Shown: piece after piece, positions 1-6,764 of the stretch
Layout of the letters: every line of letters begins with the position of its first letter
Numbering within the stretch: the first letter of the stretch is position 1
Source of the DNA: an uncultured Porphyromonas sp.
Lineage (GTDB): Bacteria > Bacteroidota > Bacteroidia > Bacteroidales > Porphyromonadaceae
DNA length: 10,116 nucleotides
Assembly (NCBI GenBank): GCA_927910985.1
Contig: CAKMOP010000185.1
Coordinates: 1-10,116 of the forward strand
Reading direction: 5' to 3'
Notes under the pieces: model-generated
Told to the model about the DNA's origin: nothing
Database searches by the model: none
Seen by the model: only the letters and a program-made list of their open reading frames with translations
Made by a program: the position numbers and the translations under genes

Positions 1-1116
1 AGTATTTTGCAGGGTGACGAGCTGTGCCGTATCGTTGGGCAGGGTGTAGTTCGTAGTCGTGCCATCGGCTTCGGTGCGGCTATGCCTCACCGTAGGAGTA
101 CCGAAGAGGGTCGCCCACTGCTCGCTCTGTTGGTGAGAGAAGAATCGGCGGCTCTGCTTGTTGTAGTAGCTCGTCAGAGAGACACTCCCCACAGGGACGA
201 AGTAGGTCGAGTCCAAGCTCTGAAGCTCGTGCACTGCGCCAAGTCCTTCTCCTGAGGGGAGCTGCTTGCGTTTTGTGGTGCGGTAGGAGCCCAAGCGGTA
301 GGACTGCGCTAAGAAGGCGTGCCCCGAGCGGATGCGGTTCGTTAGTTCGCCAGAGCTGATACGCACGGGTACGTCACGCGAACCGATACGTGTGCGGCTA
401 TTGGTATAGCGTTCGGGGTTGTAGATGTAGTCGGCATTGGTAATCCCGCCATTCTCCTCCTGCTTGTAGTAGTCGTTGGCGATGTAGGCGAAGAGCTCGT
501 AGCGGTCACTGCGGTAGGAGGTGAAGAGGCGGTAGCGGGCATCCTTGCTGCGTGCCGCCGTATAGAAGCCACTGGCATAGACGTAGTCGAAGTTTGCGCC
601 TATGTTGAGTTGCTTGCCGAGGTTCACGCCGAAGTCTCCAGAGATGACGTCTTCGCTCTCGTTGCTCTTGAAGTTCTTATGATAGCGCACGTAGGTGAAG
701 GGGCTCTTCGTATCGTAGAAGCGTACCGCATCTGGCGTGTAGAGCATTCGGGCGTAGCCATCGAGGTAGAAGAAGTCGCTCACACGGCGTGGGCGATCGA
801 AGAAGAGCTTCGCCTGCCAAACGCTATTGGTATTCCCTAAGTAGGAGACACCGAGGGAGCGATATTCAGGGGAGATGTACTCGAAGGTGTAGTGCGTCAG
901 CGTGTCGGGCATCTCGACGCGTACGGCACGCGCTACGTCAGGCGTGAGCTTATAGGCCTTGAGCTTGTCGCCACGCACCATCTTGATTTCATCGGGTATT
1001 TCAGTGACTTCGCGCACTTGATAAGGGTCATAGGGGCGGCGCACAGGCTCTTGGCCCCAGAGGGAGGAGGTGGAGAGGGTGCACAGGGCACCGAGCAGGA
1101 GGCTTCTTATCTTCAT
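1..1116 (-). CDS. Putative outer-membrane porin, Porin_10-like (partial, C-terminus beyond window)
   Basis: An uninterrupted frame of 372 codons begins with ATG at 1116 and leaves the window without a stop. Residues 1-21 (MKIRSLLLGALCTLSTSSLWG) form a Sec signal peptide, so the product is exported. The mature part is rich in Tyr, Phe and Arg with alternating beta-strand character. Segments such as SYLGNTNS (91-98), FYDTKSPFTYVRYHKN (133-148) and NIGANFDYVYASGFY (171-185) resemble the Bacteroidota 'putative porin' family (Porin_10), from memory of the family pattern. The expected role is an outer-membrane beta-barrel channel; the substrate is unknown. It lies 60 bp downstream of the cation-efflux gene on the same strand and may be read through from it. 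An imperfect -7 box (TATCTTTC, complement of 1131-1138) would leave a very short leader. Confident of an exported outer-membrane protein, moderately confident of the family. Confidence 0.75.
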   Translation of the reverse strand, partial: MKIRSLLLGALCTLSTSSLWGQEPVRRPYDPYQVREVTEIPDEIKMVRGDKLKAYKLTPDVARAVRVEMPDTLTHYTFEYISPEYRSLGVSYLGNTNSVWQAKLFFDRPRRVSDFFYLDGYARMLYTPDAVRFYDTKSPFTYVRYHKNFKSNESEDVISGDFGVNLGKQLNIGANFDYVYASGFYTAARSKDARYRLFTSYRSDRYELFAYIANDYYKQEENGGITNADYIYNPERYTNSRTRIGSRDVPVRISSGELTNRIRSGHAFLAQSYRLGSYRTTKRKQLPSGEGLGAVHELQSLDSTYFVPVGSVSLTSYYNKQSRRFFSHQQSEQWATLFGTPTVRHSRTEADGTTTNYTLPNDTAQLVTLQNT

Positions 1117-1176
1117 CAAATAGAATAGGCGGAAAGATATGAGTTGGTCGAAGGGCTGAGGCAAGGAGCGCACGGA

Positions 1177-2172
1177 CTAACAGTGCTCCATCCCGCAGCT
1201 GCAGCCTCGGGGGTCGAGCTCGATGGTCAGGTGATCGAGCTGATAGCGGCGTGCTACTTCGCGCACAGACTTCTTGAGGTCGGCTAAGACCTCGGGGCTG
1301 GTAGCACTGGCACAGTCATAGACGATGTGCAGGGAGGCGATGTGCTGCTCCCCATTGAGCGTCCATATATGCAGGTCGTGCAGGTCAAGGACTCCCGAGA
1401 GGGCGCGTACTTCTTCGCAGAAGGCTTCTTGGTCGACACCTTCGGGTACTCCCTGCAGGAGGATGAGGAAGTTGTCACGCAGAGCGAAGTAGACGTTATA
1501 GAGTATCCACGCTGTAATCCCTAAGGACAGCAGCGGGTCAAGGACCTTGAACGAGGGGAAGAAGTACATCACGATACTCACCACAAGCACCGCTATCCAG
1601 CCCAATACATCCTCCATCAAGTGCAGGCGCATCGAGCGTTCGTTGAGCGAAGACCCTCCGCTCATACGCCAGGCGGCGAAGCCGTTGATTAAAAGTCCGA
1701 AAACCGCTAAGAGGAGCATCCCCCCTGCGCGCGGTGGGTCGGTAGGCGTAATGAGGCGCTCAACGGACTCCGTGATGACAAAGATGGAGCCCACCAAGAG
1801 GATGGTGGAGATGAAGAGCGAGCCGAGGAGAGAAAACCGCTTGTAGCCGTAGCTGAAGTGGCTATCACGTCCCTTCTTTGAGAGTCGCTCCAGATACCAC
1901 GCCACCCCGAGGGAGCAGGAGTCCCCTAAGTCGTGGAGCGAGTCCGAAAGGATGGCGACGCTCCCCGTATAGAGCCCACCGAAGAGCTCAATGATAGCGA
2001 AGAAGAGGTTGAGCAGGAAGGCCACAAGGATATTACCTTCGGCGTGATGATGATGGTGATGATGGTGCCCGTGGCTATGGCTATGCCCGTGACCGTGATT
2101 ATGGTTATGGTCGTGGCAATGGTCGTGCGCGCACACCTCTTCGTGCTCGTGCTCGTGTTCGTGGGGCTTCAT
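1177..2172 (-). CDS. Cation diffusion facilitator, probable Zn2+ (or Cd2+/Co2+) exporter with His-rich N-terminus
   Basis: A 331-residue inner-membrane metal/proton antiporter of the CDF (CzcD/ZitB/ZnT-like) family. Residues 4-43 hold 22 histidines, ending in eight in a row, a probable cytoplasmic metal-loading segment. Hydrophobic segments lie at about 47-75, 84-95, 115-137, 151-168, 189-205 and 212-230, matching the six-helix CDF fold. The intramembrane metal site is visible as HDLGD in helix 2 (His80, Asp84) and HLMED in helix 5 (His184, Asp188), the His/Asp pairing typical of zinc-type CDFs. The C-terminal cytoplasmic domain carries HDLHIW (265-270) and ends in CSCGMEHC, a possible extra metal ligand cluster. 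The length is normal for the family. A TATTTTTG -7 box lies about 50 bp upstream. Family assignment is secure; metal specificity is inferred. Confidence 0.95.
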   Translation of the reverse strand: MKPHEHEHEHEEVCAHDHCHDHNHNHGHGHSHSHGHHHHHHHHAEGNILVAFLLNLFFAIIELFGGLYTGSVAILSDSLHDLGDSCSLGVAWYLERLSKKGRDSHFSYGYKRFSLLGSLFISTILLVGSIFVITESVERLITPTDPPRAGGMLLLAVFGLLINGFAAWRMSGGSSLNERSMRLHLMEDVLGWIAVLVVSIVMYFFPSFKVLDPLLSLGITAWILYNVYFALRDNFLILLQGVPEGVDQEAFCEEVRALSGVLDLHDLHIWTLNGEQHIASLHIVYDCASATSPEVLADLKKSVREVARRYQLDHLTIELDPRGCSCGMEHC

Positions 2173-2219
2173 TGAAGTAGCTTATTTGTATAGAGCAATG
2201 ATGCTGTATTTCTTTGACA

Positions 2220-2227
2220 CAAAAATA
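2220..2227 (-). promoter_or_regulatory. Probable -7 box (TATTTTTG) of the cation-efflux gene
   Basis: The minus strand reads TATTTTTG, a match to the Bacteroidota TAnnTTTG element, 47 bp before the ATG at 2172. I see no clear TTTG-type -33 element at the usual spacing, so support is the -7 box and its position only. Confidence 0.45.
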
Positions 2228-2284
2228 CAACTATTCCCCCTCTTTCCCCCTGCGCCCAGCAATCGTAGACTCCCCTACCCTTTC

Positions 2285-2540
2285 GTTATCCCCTGCCCCA
2301 CGCCTTTCCCTCGGGGATAACCCTGGGGATAACCCTCGCAGCAAAAGCAAAGAAGGTCCGACTTCCTACGCGCTACTTCAGCCTTCGGGGGATAAAATGG
2401 AGGATTCTTCGAGGATAAGCCGGGGGATAAGGCGGTGCAAAGGGGCGCGCATCGTGTTCTCTGCCCACACAGACCCATAGTTGTCCACCGAAATCTCCCG
2501 CCGTAAAAGCGCATCCCAAGGGATGGATGTGGGGATAACC
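2285..2540. repeat. Cluster of GGGGATAA motifs in the intergenic region
   Basis: GGGGATAA occurs on the plus strand at about 2313, 2325, 2388, 2423 and 2531, with a variant GAGGATAA at 2411, and once inverted (GTTATCCCC, 2285-2293). The copies at 2313-2324 and 2325-2336 are perfect 12-bp tandem duplicates (GGGGATAACCCT). The inverted copy can pair with either duplicate (9-bp arms). The cluster lies upstream of the cation-efflux gene and beyond its likely -7 box. Together with the array at 2580-2725 it fills the 660-bp non-coding gap 2173-2832; I find no credible gene there. Function unknown. Confidence 0.7.
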
Positions 2541-2579
2541 TATGTGCTGCATCTGCAGTCCAAGGAGGTTGTACTTCGG

Positions 2580-2725
2580 AGCAATAAAGGACGGGAAGCC
2601 AAGGAATATAGCTTTACCCCTCGAGCAATATAGCTCGAAGCGCAGAGCAATATTGCTCGACACACAAAGCAATATAGGTCGGAGCGCAAAGCTATAGAGC
2701 TTGGAGCACGAAGCAATCGAATAGT
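2580..2725 (+). repeat. 22-bp tandem repeat array, about seven diverged units
   Basis: Units start at 2580, 2602, 2624, 2646, 2668, 2690 and 2712, exactly 22 bp apart. Each opens with AGCAATATAG or a variant (AGGAATATAG at 2602, AGCTATAGAG at 2690, AGCAATCGAA at 2712), and the best units continue with GTCGGAGCGCAA-like tails. The outer units (2580 and 2712) are the most degenerate. Some cores are palindromic: GAGCAATATTGCTC at 2645-2658 is perfect, and TCGAGC/GCTCGA arms flank AATATA at 2621-2638. There are no spacers, so it is a minisatellite and not a CRISPR array. The same core recurs in inverted orientation at 9512-9631. P. gingivalis BrickBuilt MITEs are known to contain arrays of a similar-length (about 23-nt) repeat; relatedness is not established here. 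Confidence 0.85.
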
Positions 2726-2762
2726 GCACTACCCTACTCCGCTTCTTGCCCCGCTCCTTCGA

Positions 2763-2813
2763 CATAAAATAACCGAGGTCAAGAGGCGCAATGTGCGACC
2801 TCTTAACCTCGGT
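2763..2813 (-). terminator. Intrinsic terminator of the lipoprotein gene
   Basis: Arms ACCGAGGT (2772-2779) and ACCTCGGT (2806-2813) flank inner arms AAGAGG/CCTCTT and CGCA/TGCG around a 3-nt loop. The single mismatch between the two outer blocks becomes a G-U pair in the minus-strand RNA. The minus strand then reads TTATTTTATG. It begins 19 bp after the lipoprotein stop codon. Confidence 0.85.
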
Positions 2814-2832
2814 CAAAGATGATAGGAGAAGG

Positions 2833-3378
2833 CTACTTCTTCAGCGTACCTTCGAAGGTGACTGTTGACTCCGTTTTAGCAGCACCAAGTGCGGTAAGCA
2901 CCTTAGTTAGCTCTTCGCTAATTGTCCTCTTCTGTAGACGTACAAGCAAGAGGAACATATCATATCGCCCAAACGTCAGCGTGCCGGTAATCTTATCTCC
3001 CGAGATTTTGAAGTCTCCCAACTTAGGCTCGATGGGCATTGCCCCGTACTTAGGGAGATGAATTGTACCACCGTTCTTCACCTTACCTTCGTACTTAGCT
3101 CCAGCCTTCGTGCCCGTGAAGGTAATGGTATTATCATCGAGCGTCACCTCCGTGAACTTACCCGTGCCGAGGACGGCATCGCCGAAGTTAATCTCTTCGA
3201 GATTCGTCTTGCCGACTTCGCCACCGAGGTCTACTTCCTTAGGGGAGACCTCTACCTTCGTGATGGTGTACACGTGGGTAGGCTTAGGTTCTTCGTTAGC
3301 TTTCTTCTTACCGCAAGAGGCCAGACCGAGTGTGAGGCCTGCGAGGAGGAGGGCAGAAGCCCATTTCTTGGTATTCAT
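2833..3378 (-). CDS. Small lipoprotein of unknown function
   Basis: The start at 3378 gives 181 residues with a textbook lipoprotein signal: MNTKK, a hydrophobic stretch, and lipobox LASC with the lipidated Cys at residue 22. An upstream in-frame ATG (3429) would add 17 residues in front of the signal peptide and is rejected. The mature protein is rich in Lys, Gly and Thr with many short predicted beta segments (for example NTITFTGTKAGAKYEGKV and GDKITGTLTFGRYDMF), suggesting a beta-sandwich or barrel-like lipocalin-type fold, but I recognise no family. It should be anchored in the outer or inner membrane facing the periplasm or surface. It stands alone as a transcription unit, with a TACCTTTG -7 box (3444-3451) upstream and a terminator just after the stop. 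Real gene with high confidence; function unknown. Confidence 0.88.
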   Translation of the reverse strand: MNTKKWASALLLAGLTLGLASCGKKKANEEPKPTHVYTITKVEVSPKEVDLGGEVGKTNLEEINFGDAVLGTGKFTEVTLDDNTITFTGTKAGAKYEGKVKNGGTIHLPKYGAMPIEPKLGDFKISGDKITGTLTFGRYDMFLLLVRLQKRTISEELTKVLTALGAAKTESTVTFEGTLKK

Positions 3379-3443
3379 ATCAATGTGTGAACTATAGTGA
3401 ATGCATTTCCTTGAGTGGAAGGTAAGCACCTCCCTACAAGGGA

Positions 3444-3451
3444 CAAAGGTA
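3444..3451 (-). promoter_or_regulatory. -7 box (TACCTTTG) of the lipoprotein gene
   Basis: Exact TAnnTTTG match on the minus strand, 65 bp upstream of the chosen ATG at 3378, giving a leader of about 60 nt. No clear -33 element was seen. Confidence 0.6.
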
Positions 3452-3504
3452 GCTCAATAGGCAGGCTTAGTCACTCGTCCTCTGCAATATACCTACACAT
3501 AGGT

Positions 3505-3541
3505 AAGCGCCCCCAGATAGCACGTGCTATCTGGGGCGCTT
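3505..3541 (-). terminator. Strong hairpin after gpmA, probable terminator
   Basis: The stem is formed by AGCGC, a C run and AGATAGCAC against GTGCTATCT, a G run and GCGCT, with the central 18 bp (3515-3532) perfectly palindromic and one unpaired C in the 5-C against 4-G run. It lies 32 bp after the gpmA stop. The T tract on the minus side is weak, so termination is inferred mainly from stem strength and position. Confidence 0.6.
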
Positions 3542-3573
3542 CGCTCTAATAAGTATTGGGGATTAGAAGGGGC

Positions 3574-4321
3574 TTAAGCCTTCTTACCCTGATTAGCTAC
3601 TGCTTCCATCAGCTTCTTAATTTCTTCGGGGTCACCGAGGAAGTAGTCCTTGACGAGGCGCAGCTCATCGTCGAACTCGAAGACGTAAGGAACAGCCGTA
3701 GGCAGGTTCAGCTCGACGATATCCTCATCGGAGATGCCCTTGAGCACCTTGATGATACCGCGCAGGCTATTACCGTGAGCGGCTACGAGGACGTCATCGT
3801 GCTGCATGAGCGAAGGGAAGATCTTGTCTTCCCAGTAGGGAAGCGTACGAGCGACCGTGTGGCAGAGCGCTTCGGTCAGAGGGAGGTAAGCAGGGACAAC
3901 GCCCGTATAGCGAGGGTCAGCCTGTGGTGCACGCTCGTCCGTAGCTTCGAGCGCCGTGGGAGGTACATCGTAGCTACGACGCCAGATCTTGACCTGAGCA
4001 TCGCCGTACTTCTCAGCCGTCTCAGCCTTGTTCAGCCCCTGAAGCATACCATAGTGCTTCTCATTGAGGCGCCAGCTCTTCTCTACGGGGATCCAGTCCA
4101 GATCCCATCACATCGAGGATCTGATTGAGGGTCTTAATCGCGCGCTTGAGGTAGGAAGTATAAGCCTGCGTGAAGTGGAAGCCGTTCTCCTTGAGGATGG
4201 CACCAGCCTTCTTAGCTTCTTCTACACCCTTCTCCGACAGGTCGACATTGGTCCAACCCGTGAAGCGGTTCTCCTTGTTCCACACGCTTTCGCCGTGACG
4301 GATCAGTACAATTCTCTTCAT
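3574..4321 (-). pseudogene. gpmA: 2,3-bisphosphoglycerate-dependent phosphoglycerate mutase, interrupted by a frameshift
   Basis: This gene interconverts 3- and 2-phosphoglycerate in glycolysis and gluconeogenesis. The first segment starts [12 protein letters not shown] at 4321 with the phospho-accepting His9 in RHGE. Its frame departs after DVMG and stops at 4061. The rest continues in another frame from the CTG codon at 4099-4101 through [26 protein letters not shown] (second catalytic His, about 182) and the stop at 3574. Removing one base (A4102 on the plus strand) restores a 248-residue protein, the normal length for this enzyme, with Glu87 of NEKHYG present. No other damage is seen, so a sequence error or very recent mutation is likely. 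The in-frame ATG 54 bp upstream (4375) is rejected because RHGE should lie near residue 9. It has its own -7 box. Confidence 0.93.
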
Positions 4322-4372
4322 AATACGTTGATGATCTATAAGTGTATCAGTAATGAACTTGTTTATCGACTG

Positions 4373-4380
4373 CAAAGATA
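4373..4380 (-). promoter_or_regulatory. -7 box (TATCTTTG) of gpmA
   Basis: Exact TAnnTTTG match on the minus strand, 51 bp before the gpmA ATG and inside the 66-bp gap after the HAD gene. It suggests gpmA can be transcribed separately from porX and the HAD gene. Confidence 0.6.
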
Positions 4381-4387
4381 GCCAAAC

Positions 4388-5022
4388 TTATCCGTGCTGA
4401 TTGAGCTCACTCAGGAGCTGACGGACGGGCTCGCGCCAGTCTTCGCCATTGAGTGGCTGATAGGTATGGATGCCGAACTCACGTGCCATAGCGATATTCG
4501 CCGGGCCGTCGTCGAGGAAGAGCGTTTCCTCAGGGAGCATATTCCCCTCACGGAGCATCGTCTCGAAGATGCGGCGGTCGGGCTTGACCATACCCATCTC
4601 GCAGGAGGCAAACTTCTTCTCGCAGAACGAAGAGAGCGGACGGCCACTCGGCAGGAAGCGATCCGACTCGCAGAAGTCCATCACATAGGGGTTGGTATTC
4701 GAGAGGATGAAGATGCGGTAATCGGAGAGTTCGGCATCAATGAAGTCGAACTTATAAGCATCTACCTCGCGCAAGAAGCCGAAGTAGGCGTGAGCAATCT
4801 CATCATAGCTAAGGGTGCGACCTGCAAGCGAACTGAGGGCGGCACGGAATTCTGGTTCCGTCATGCGGCCTCTTCGACTTGTAGGAAGTAACCACTCTGG
4901 AGGTAGGGGTCCAGCATCTTCTCGACGTCCGGCACCCCAAGGGCAGCGAAGCGGCGCAGTGCTTCTTCCCTATCGAGTCGGAAGAGTACGCCACCGAGGT
5001 CTAATACGATGTTTCTTATCAT
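4388..5022 (-). pseudogene. HAD-superfamily phosphatase (YihX-like), interrupted by a frameshift
   Basis: The N-terminal part starts at ATG 5022 (MIRNIVLDLGGVLFRLD) and runs to a TGA just after FLQVEEA. The remainder, from MTEPEFRAAL at 4864, is in another frame and ends at 4388. Adding one G near 4865-4871 restores VEEGRMTEPEF and a 211-residue protein, typical for small HAD phosphatases. The HAD motifs are visible in the corrected protein: nucleophile Asp8 in DLGGV (Gly at the +2 position, as in E. coli YihX), Ser108 in LSNTN, Lys147 in VKPD and the acidic pair Asp171-Asp172 in FLDDG. The substrate is probably a small phosphorylated metabolite but cannot be told from sequence. The start lies 7 bp after the porX stop, so the two are probably co-transcribed. 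Confidence 0.88.
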
Positions 5023-5029
5023 TCAGCGT

Positions 5030-6590
5030 CTATGGTTTGGGTTGCATCGTGATGAGCGGGATGAGCATCTCTTCGAGGGAAATGCCTCCGTGCTGGAAGG
5101 TATCACGATAGTACTGTACGTAGTAATTGTAATTGTTGGGGTAGGCGAAGAAGTCATCACTATAGCTGAAGACATAGTGGTCAGAGAGATTGGACTGCGG
5201 TAGTCCGATCTTCGCTGGCGCAGTGGCTTCGTAGACTGCCTTGGGATTGTAGGAAAGGGTCTTCCCGACCTTATAGCGGAGGTTCGTGTTGGTGTTCTTA
5301 TCGCCGACGATCTTCACGGGGTTCTTTACACGAATAGTGCCGTGGTCGGTAGTGAGAATCACGCGGTAGCCCATCTCGGCGATGTGCTTGAAAAGGTTGT
5401 ACGTCGTCGAATGGCGGAACCAGCTCTTAGTCAGCGAGCGGTACGCAGCTTCGGTGTTGGCCAGCTCACGTATCATCTTGCTCTCGGTGCGTGCGTGAGA
5501 GAGCATATCAACGAAGTTAAGCACGATGACGTTGAGCTGATACTGCTTGAGTCCGTTGAGGTTGCCCAAGAGACGCTCACCGAAGCGCGCTTCATACACC
5601 TTATTATAGGAGAAGGAATAGTTCTTGCGGTAGCGCTGGATGAGCGTCTGGATCATCGGCTCTTCGTTGAGGTTCTTCCCCTCTTCGCTCTCTTCATCGA
5701 CCCACAGGTCGGGGAACATCTTCGCGATGTCCAGCGGCATCAGCCCTGAGAAGATAGCGTTGCGCGCGTACTGCGTGGCTGTCGGCAGGATGGAGAGGTA
5801 AAGGTCTTCTTCGTCGAAAGTGTAGAACTCGCTCAGCATCGACTTGACCGACTCCCACTGATCGTAGCGGAAGTTGTCAATGAGGATGAAGAAGACTTTC
5901 TCCCCAGCATCCAGCAGCGGGAAGACCTTCTTTTTGAAGAGATCAGGACTCATCACAGGTCGCGTCTCTGGCTCACGTATCCAGCCCTCATAGTTGCGAC
6001 TGATGAAGCGGCTGAAGAGGCGGCCTGCCTCCCCCTTCTGCATCTCTAAGAGCTCCTGCATCTGTGCGTCGCCTTGCTCCAGCTCGAGCTCCCAGTGCAC
6101 CAGACGGCGGTAGAGGTCCTTCCACTCATCCAGAGAGAGGCGGTCGCTCATCTGTGCGCTGAGCTGAGCAAACTCCTGGCGGTAGTTCATCGTGGTGGCT
6201 TCGCTGATGATACTGCTCTGATGGAGGTTCTTCTTCAGCGACAGCAGGAGCTGATTCGGATTGACGGGCTTGATGAGGTAATCGGTGATTTTCCCGCCGA
6301 TGGCTTGATTCATCAGGTCTTCTTCTTCGCTCTTAGTGACCATAATCACAGGGAGGAAGGGGCGTAGCCTCCTTGATGCGCTGCAGGGTGTCCAAGCCCG
6401 TAAGCCCGGGCATATTTTCGTCTAAGAAGACGAGGTCGAAGGTCTGAGTCGTGACCGCATCAATAGCATCGGTGCCGCTCAAGACGGGAGTCACCTCGTA
6501 GCCTTTACTCTTGAGGAAGAGGATATGTGGCTTGAGCAAGTCGATCTCATCGTCTGCCCAAAGGATTTGGTACACTTTGTTACTGCTCAT
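5030..6590 (-). pseudogene. porX: PorX-type response regulator with PglZ effector domain, interrupted by a frameshift
   Basis: PorX works with sensor PorY in control of the type IX secretion system in Porphyromonas and other Bacteroidota. The receiver domain starts MSSNKVYQILWADDE (acidic Asp13-Asp14), with phospho-acceptor Asp57 in FLDENMPG. After EATP the frame is lost and resumes at VIMVTKSEEE (Thr85) and LIKPVNP (Lys107). One extra base in the GGGG run at 6359-6362 explains it; removal gives EATPFLPVIMV and a 519-residue protein, about the length of known PorX. The C-terminal PglZ (alkaline-phosphatase-like) domain shows IDNFRYD (Asp238), LPTATQYARN (Thr270/272), TTDHGT (Asp415-His416) and QHGGIS (His500), the expected metal ligands. 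The start 6590 is preferred to ATG 6608 because it places the receiver normally. The HAD gene follows after 7 bp. Confidence 0.93.
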
Positions 6591-6691
6591 AATGTTGCGA
6601 AGATACATAAAAGTTGTGGGGAGGTCTCTACCTTATTATAACGTAGAAGCTACGCCACTCAGTACCCACTTCTCGATCCCATAGGCAGAGC

Positions 6692-6739
6692 AAAAGCGTG
6701 CGCCCCATCCGACTCCAAGGAATCGAATGGGGCGCACGC
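6692..6739 (-). terminator. Intrinsic terminator of the S9 peptidase gene
   Basis: Perfect 13-bp arms GCGTGCGCCCCAT (6696-6708) and ATGGGGCGCACGC (6727-6739) continue inward through CCGACTCC/GGAATCGA with two mismatches that become G-U pairs only in minus-strand RNA. That gives about 21 pairs around a tiny loop, followed on the minus strand by TTTT (6692-6695). It lies 25 bp after the stop codon at 6765. The strand-specific wobble pairs support minus-strand transcription. Confidence 0.92.
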
Positions 6740-6764
6740 ACCTAAGGTAAAGGGTCACCGCCGG

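Noticed and set aside
2285..2540. TTATCCCC motifs as DnaA boxes of a replication origin
   Set aside because: The motif lacks the CACA end of the TTATnCACA consensus, and no dnaA, dnaN or other origin-linked gene or AT-rich unwinding element is present.
2580..2725. Possible CRISPR array
   Set aside because: Units are directly abutting with no unique spacers, they are only 22 bp and diverged, and no cas genes are nearby.
2373..2816. 147-codon minus-strand open frame in the intergenic region
   Set aside because: It starts inside the lipoprotein terminator, runs through the 22-bp repeats and GGGGATAA cluster, has no recognisable domain, and its composition simply follows the repeats.
3556..4128. 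190-codon plus-strand open frame opposite gpmA
   Set aside because: It is an antisense shadow of the clearly recognisable gpmA coding sequence, with no domain of its own.
4061..4375. Separate short phosphoglycerate-mutase-like gene
   Set aside because: Its last residues after DVMG match nothing, while the next frame continues the GpmA sequence exactly, so it is the 5' fragment of one frameshifted gene.
4394..4891. 165-codon plus-strand open frame opposite the HAD gene
   Set aside because: It is an antisense shadow; the minus strand carries the HAD motifs.
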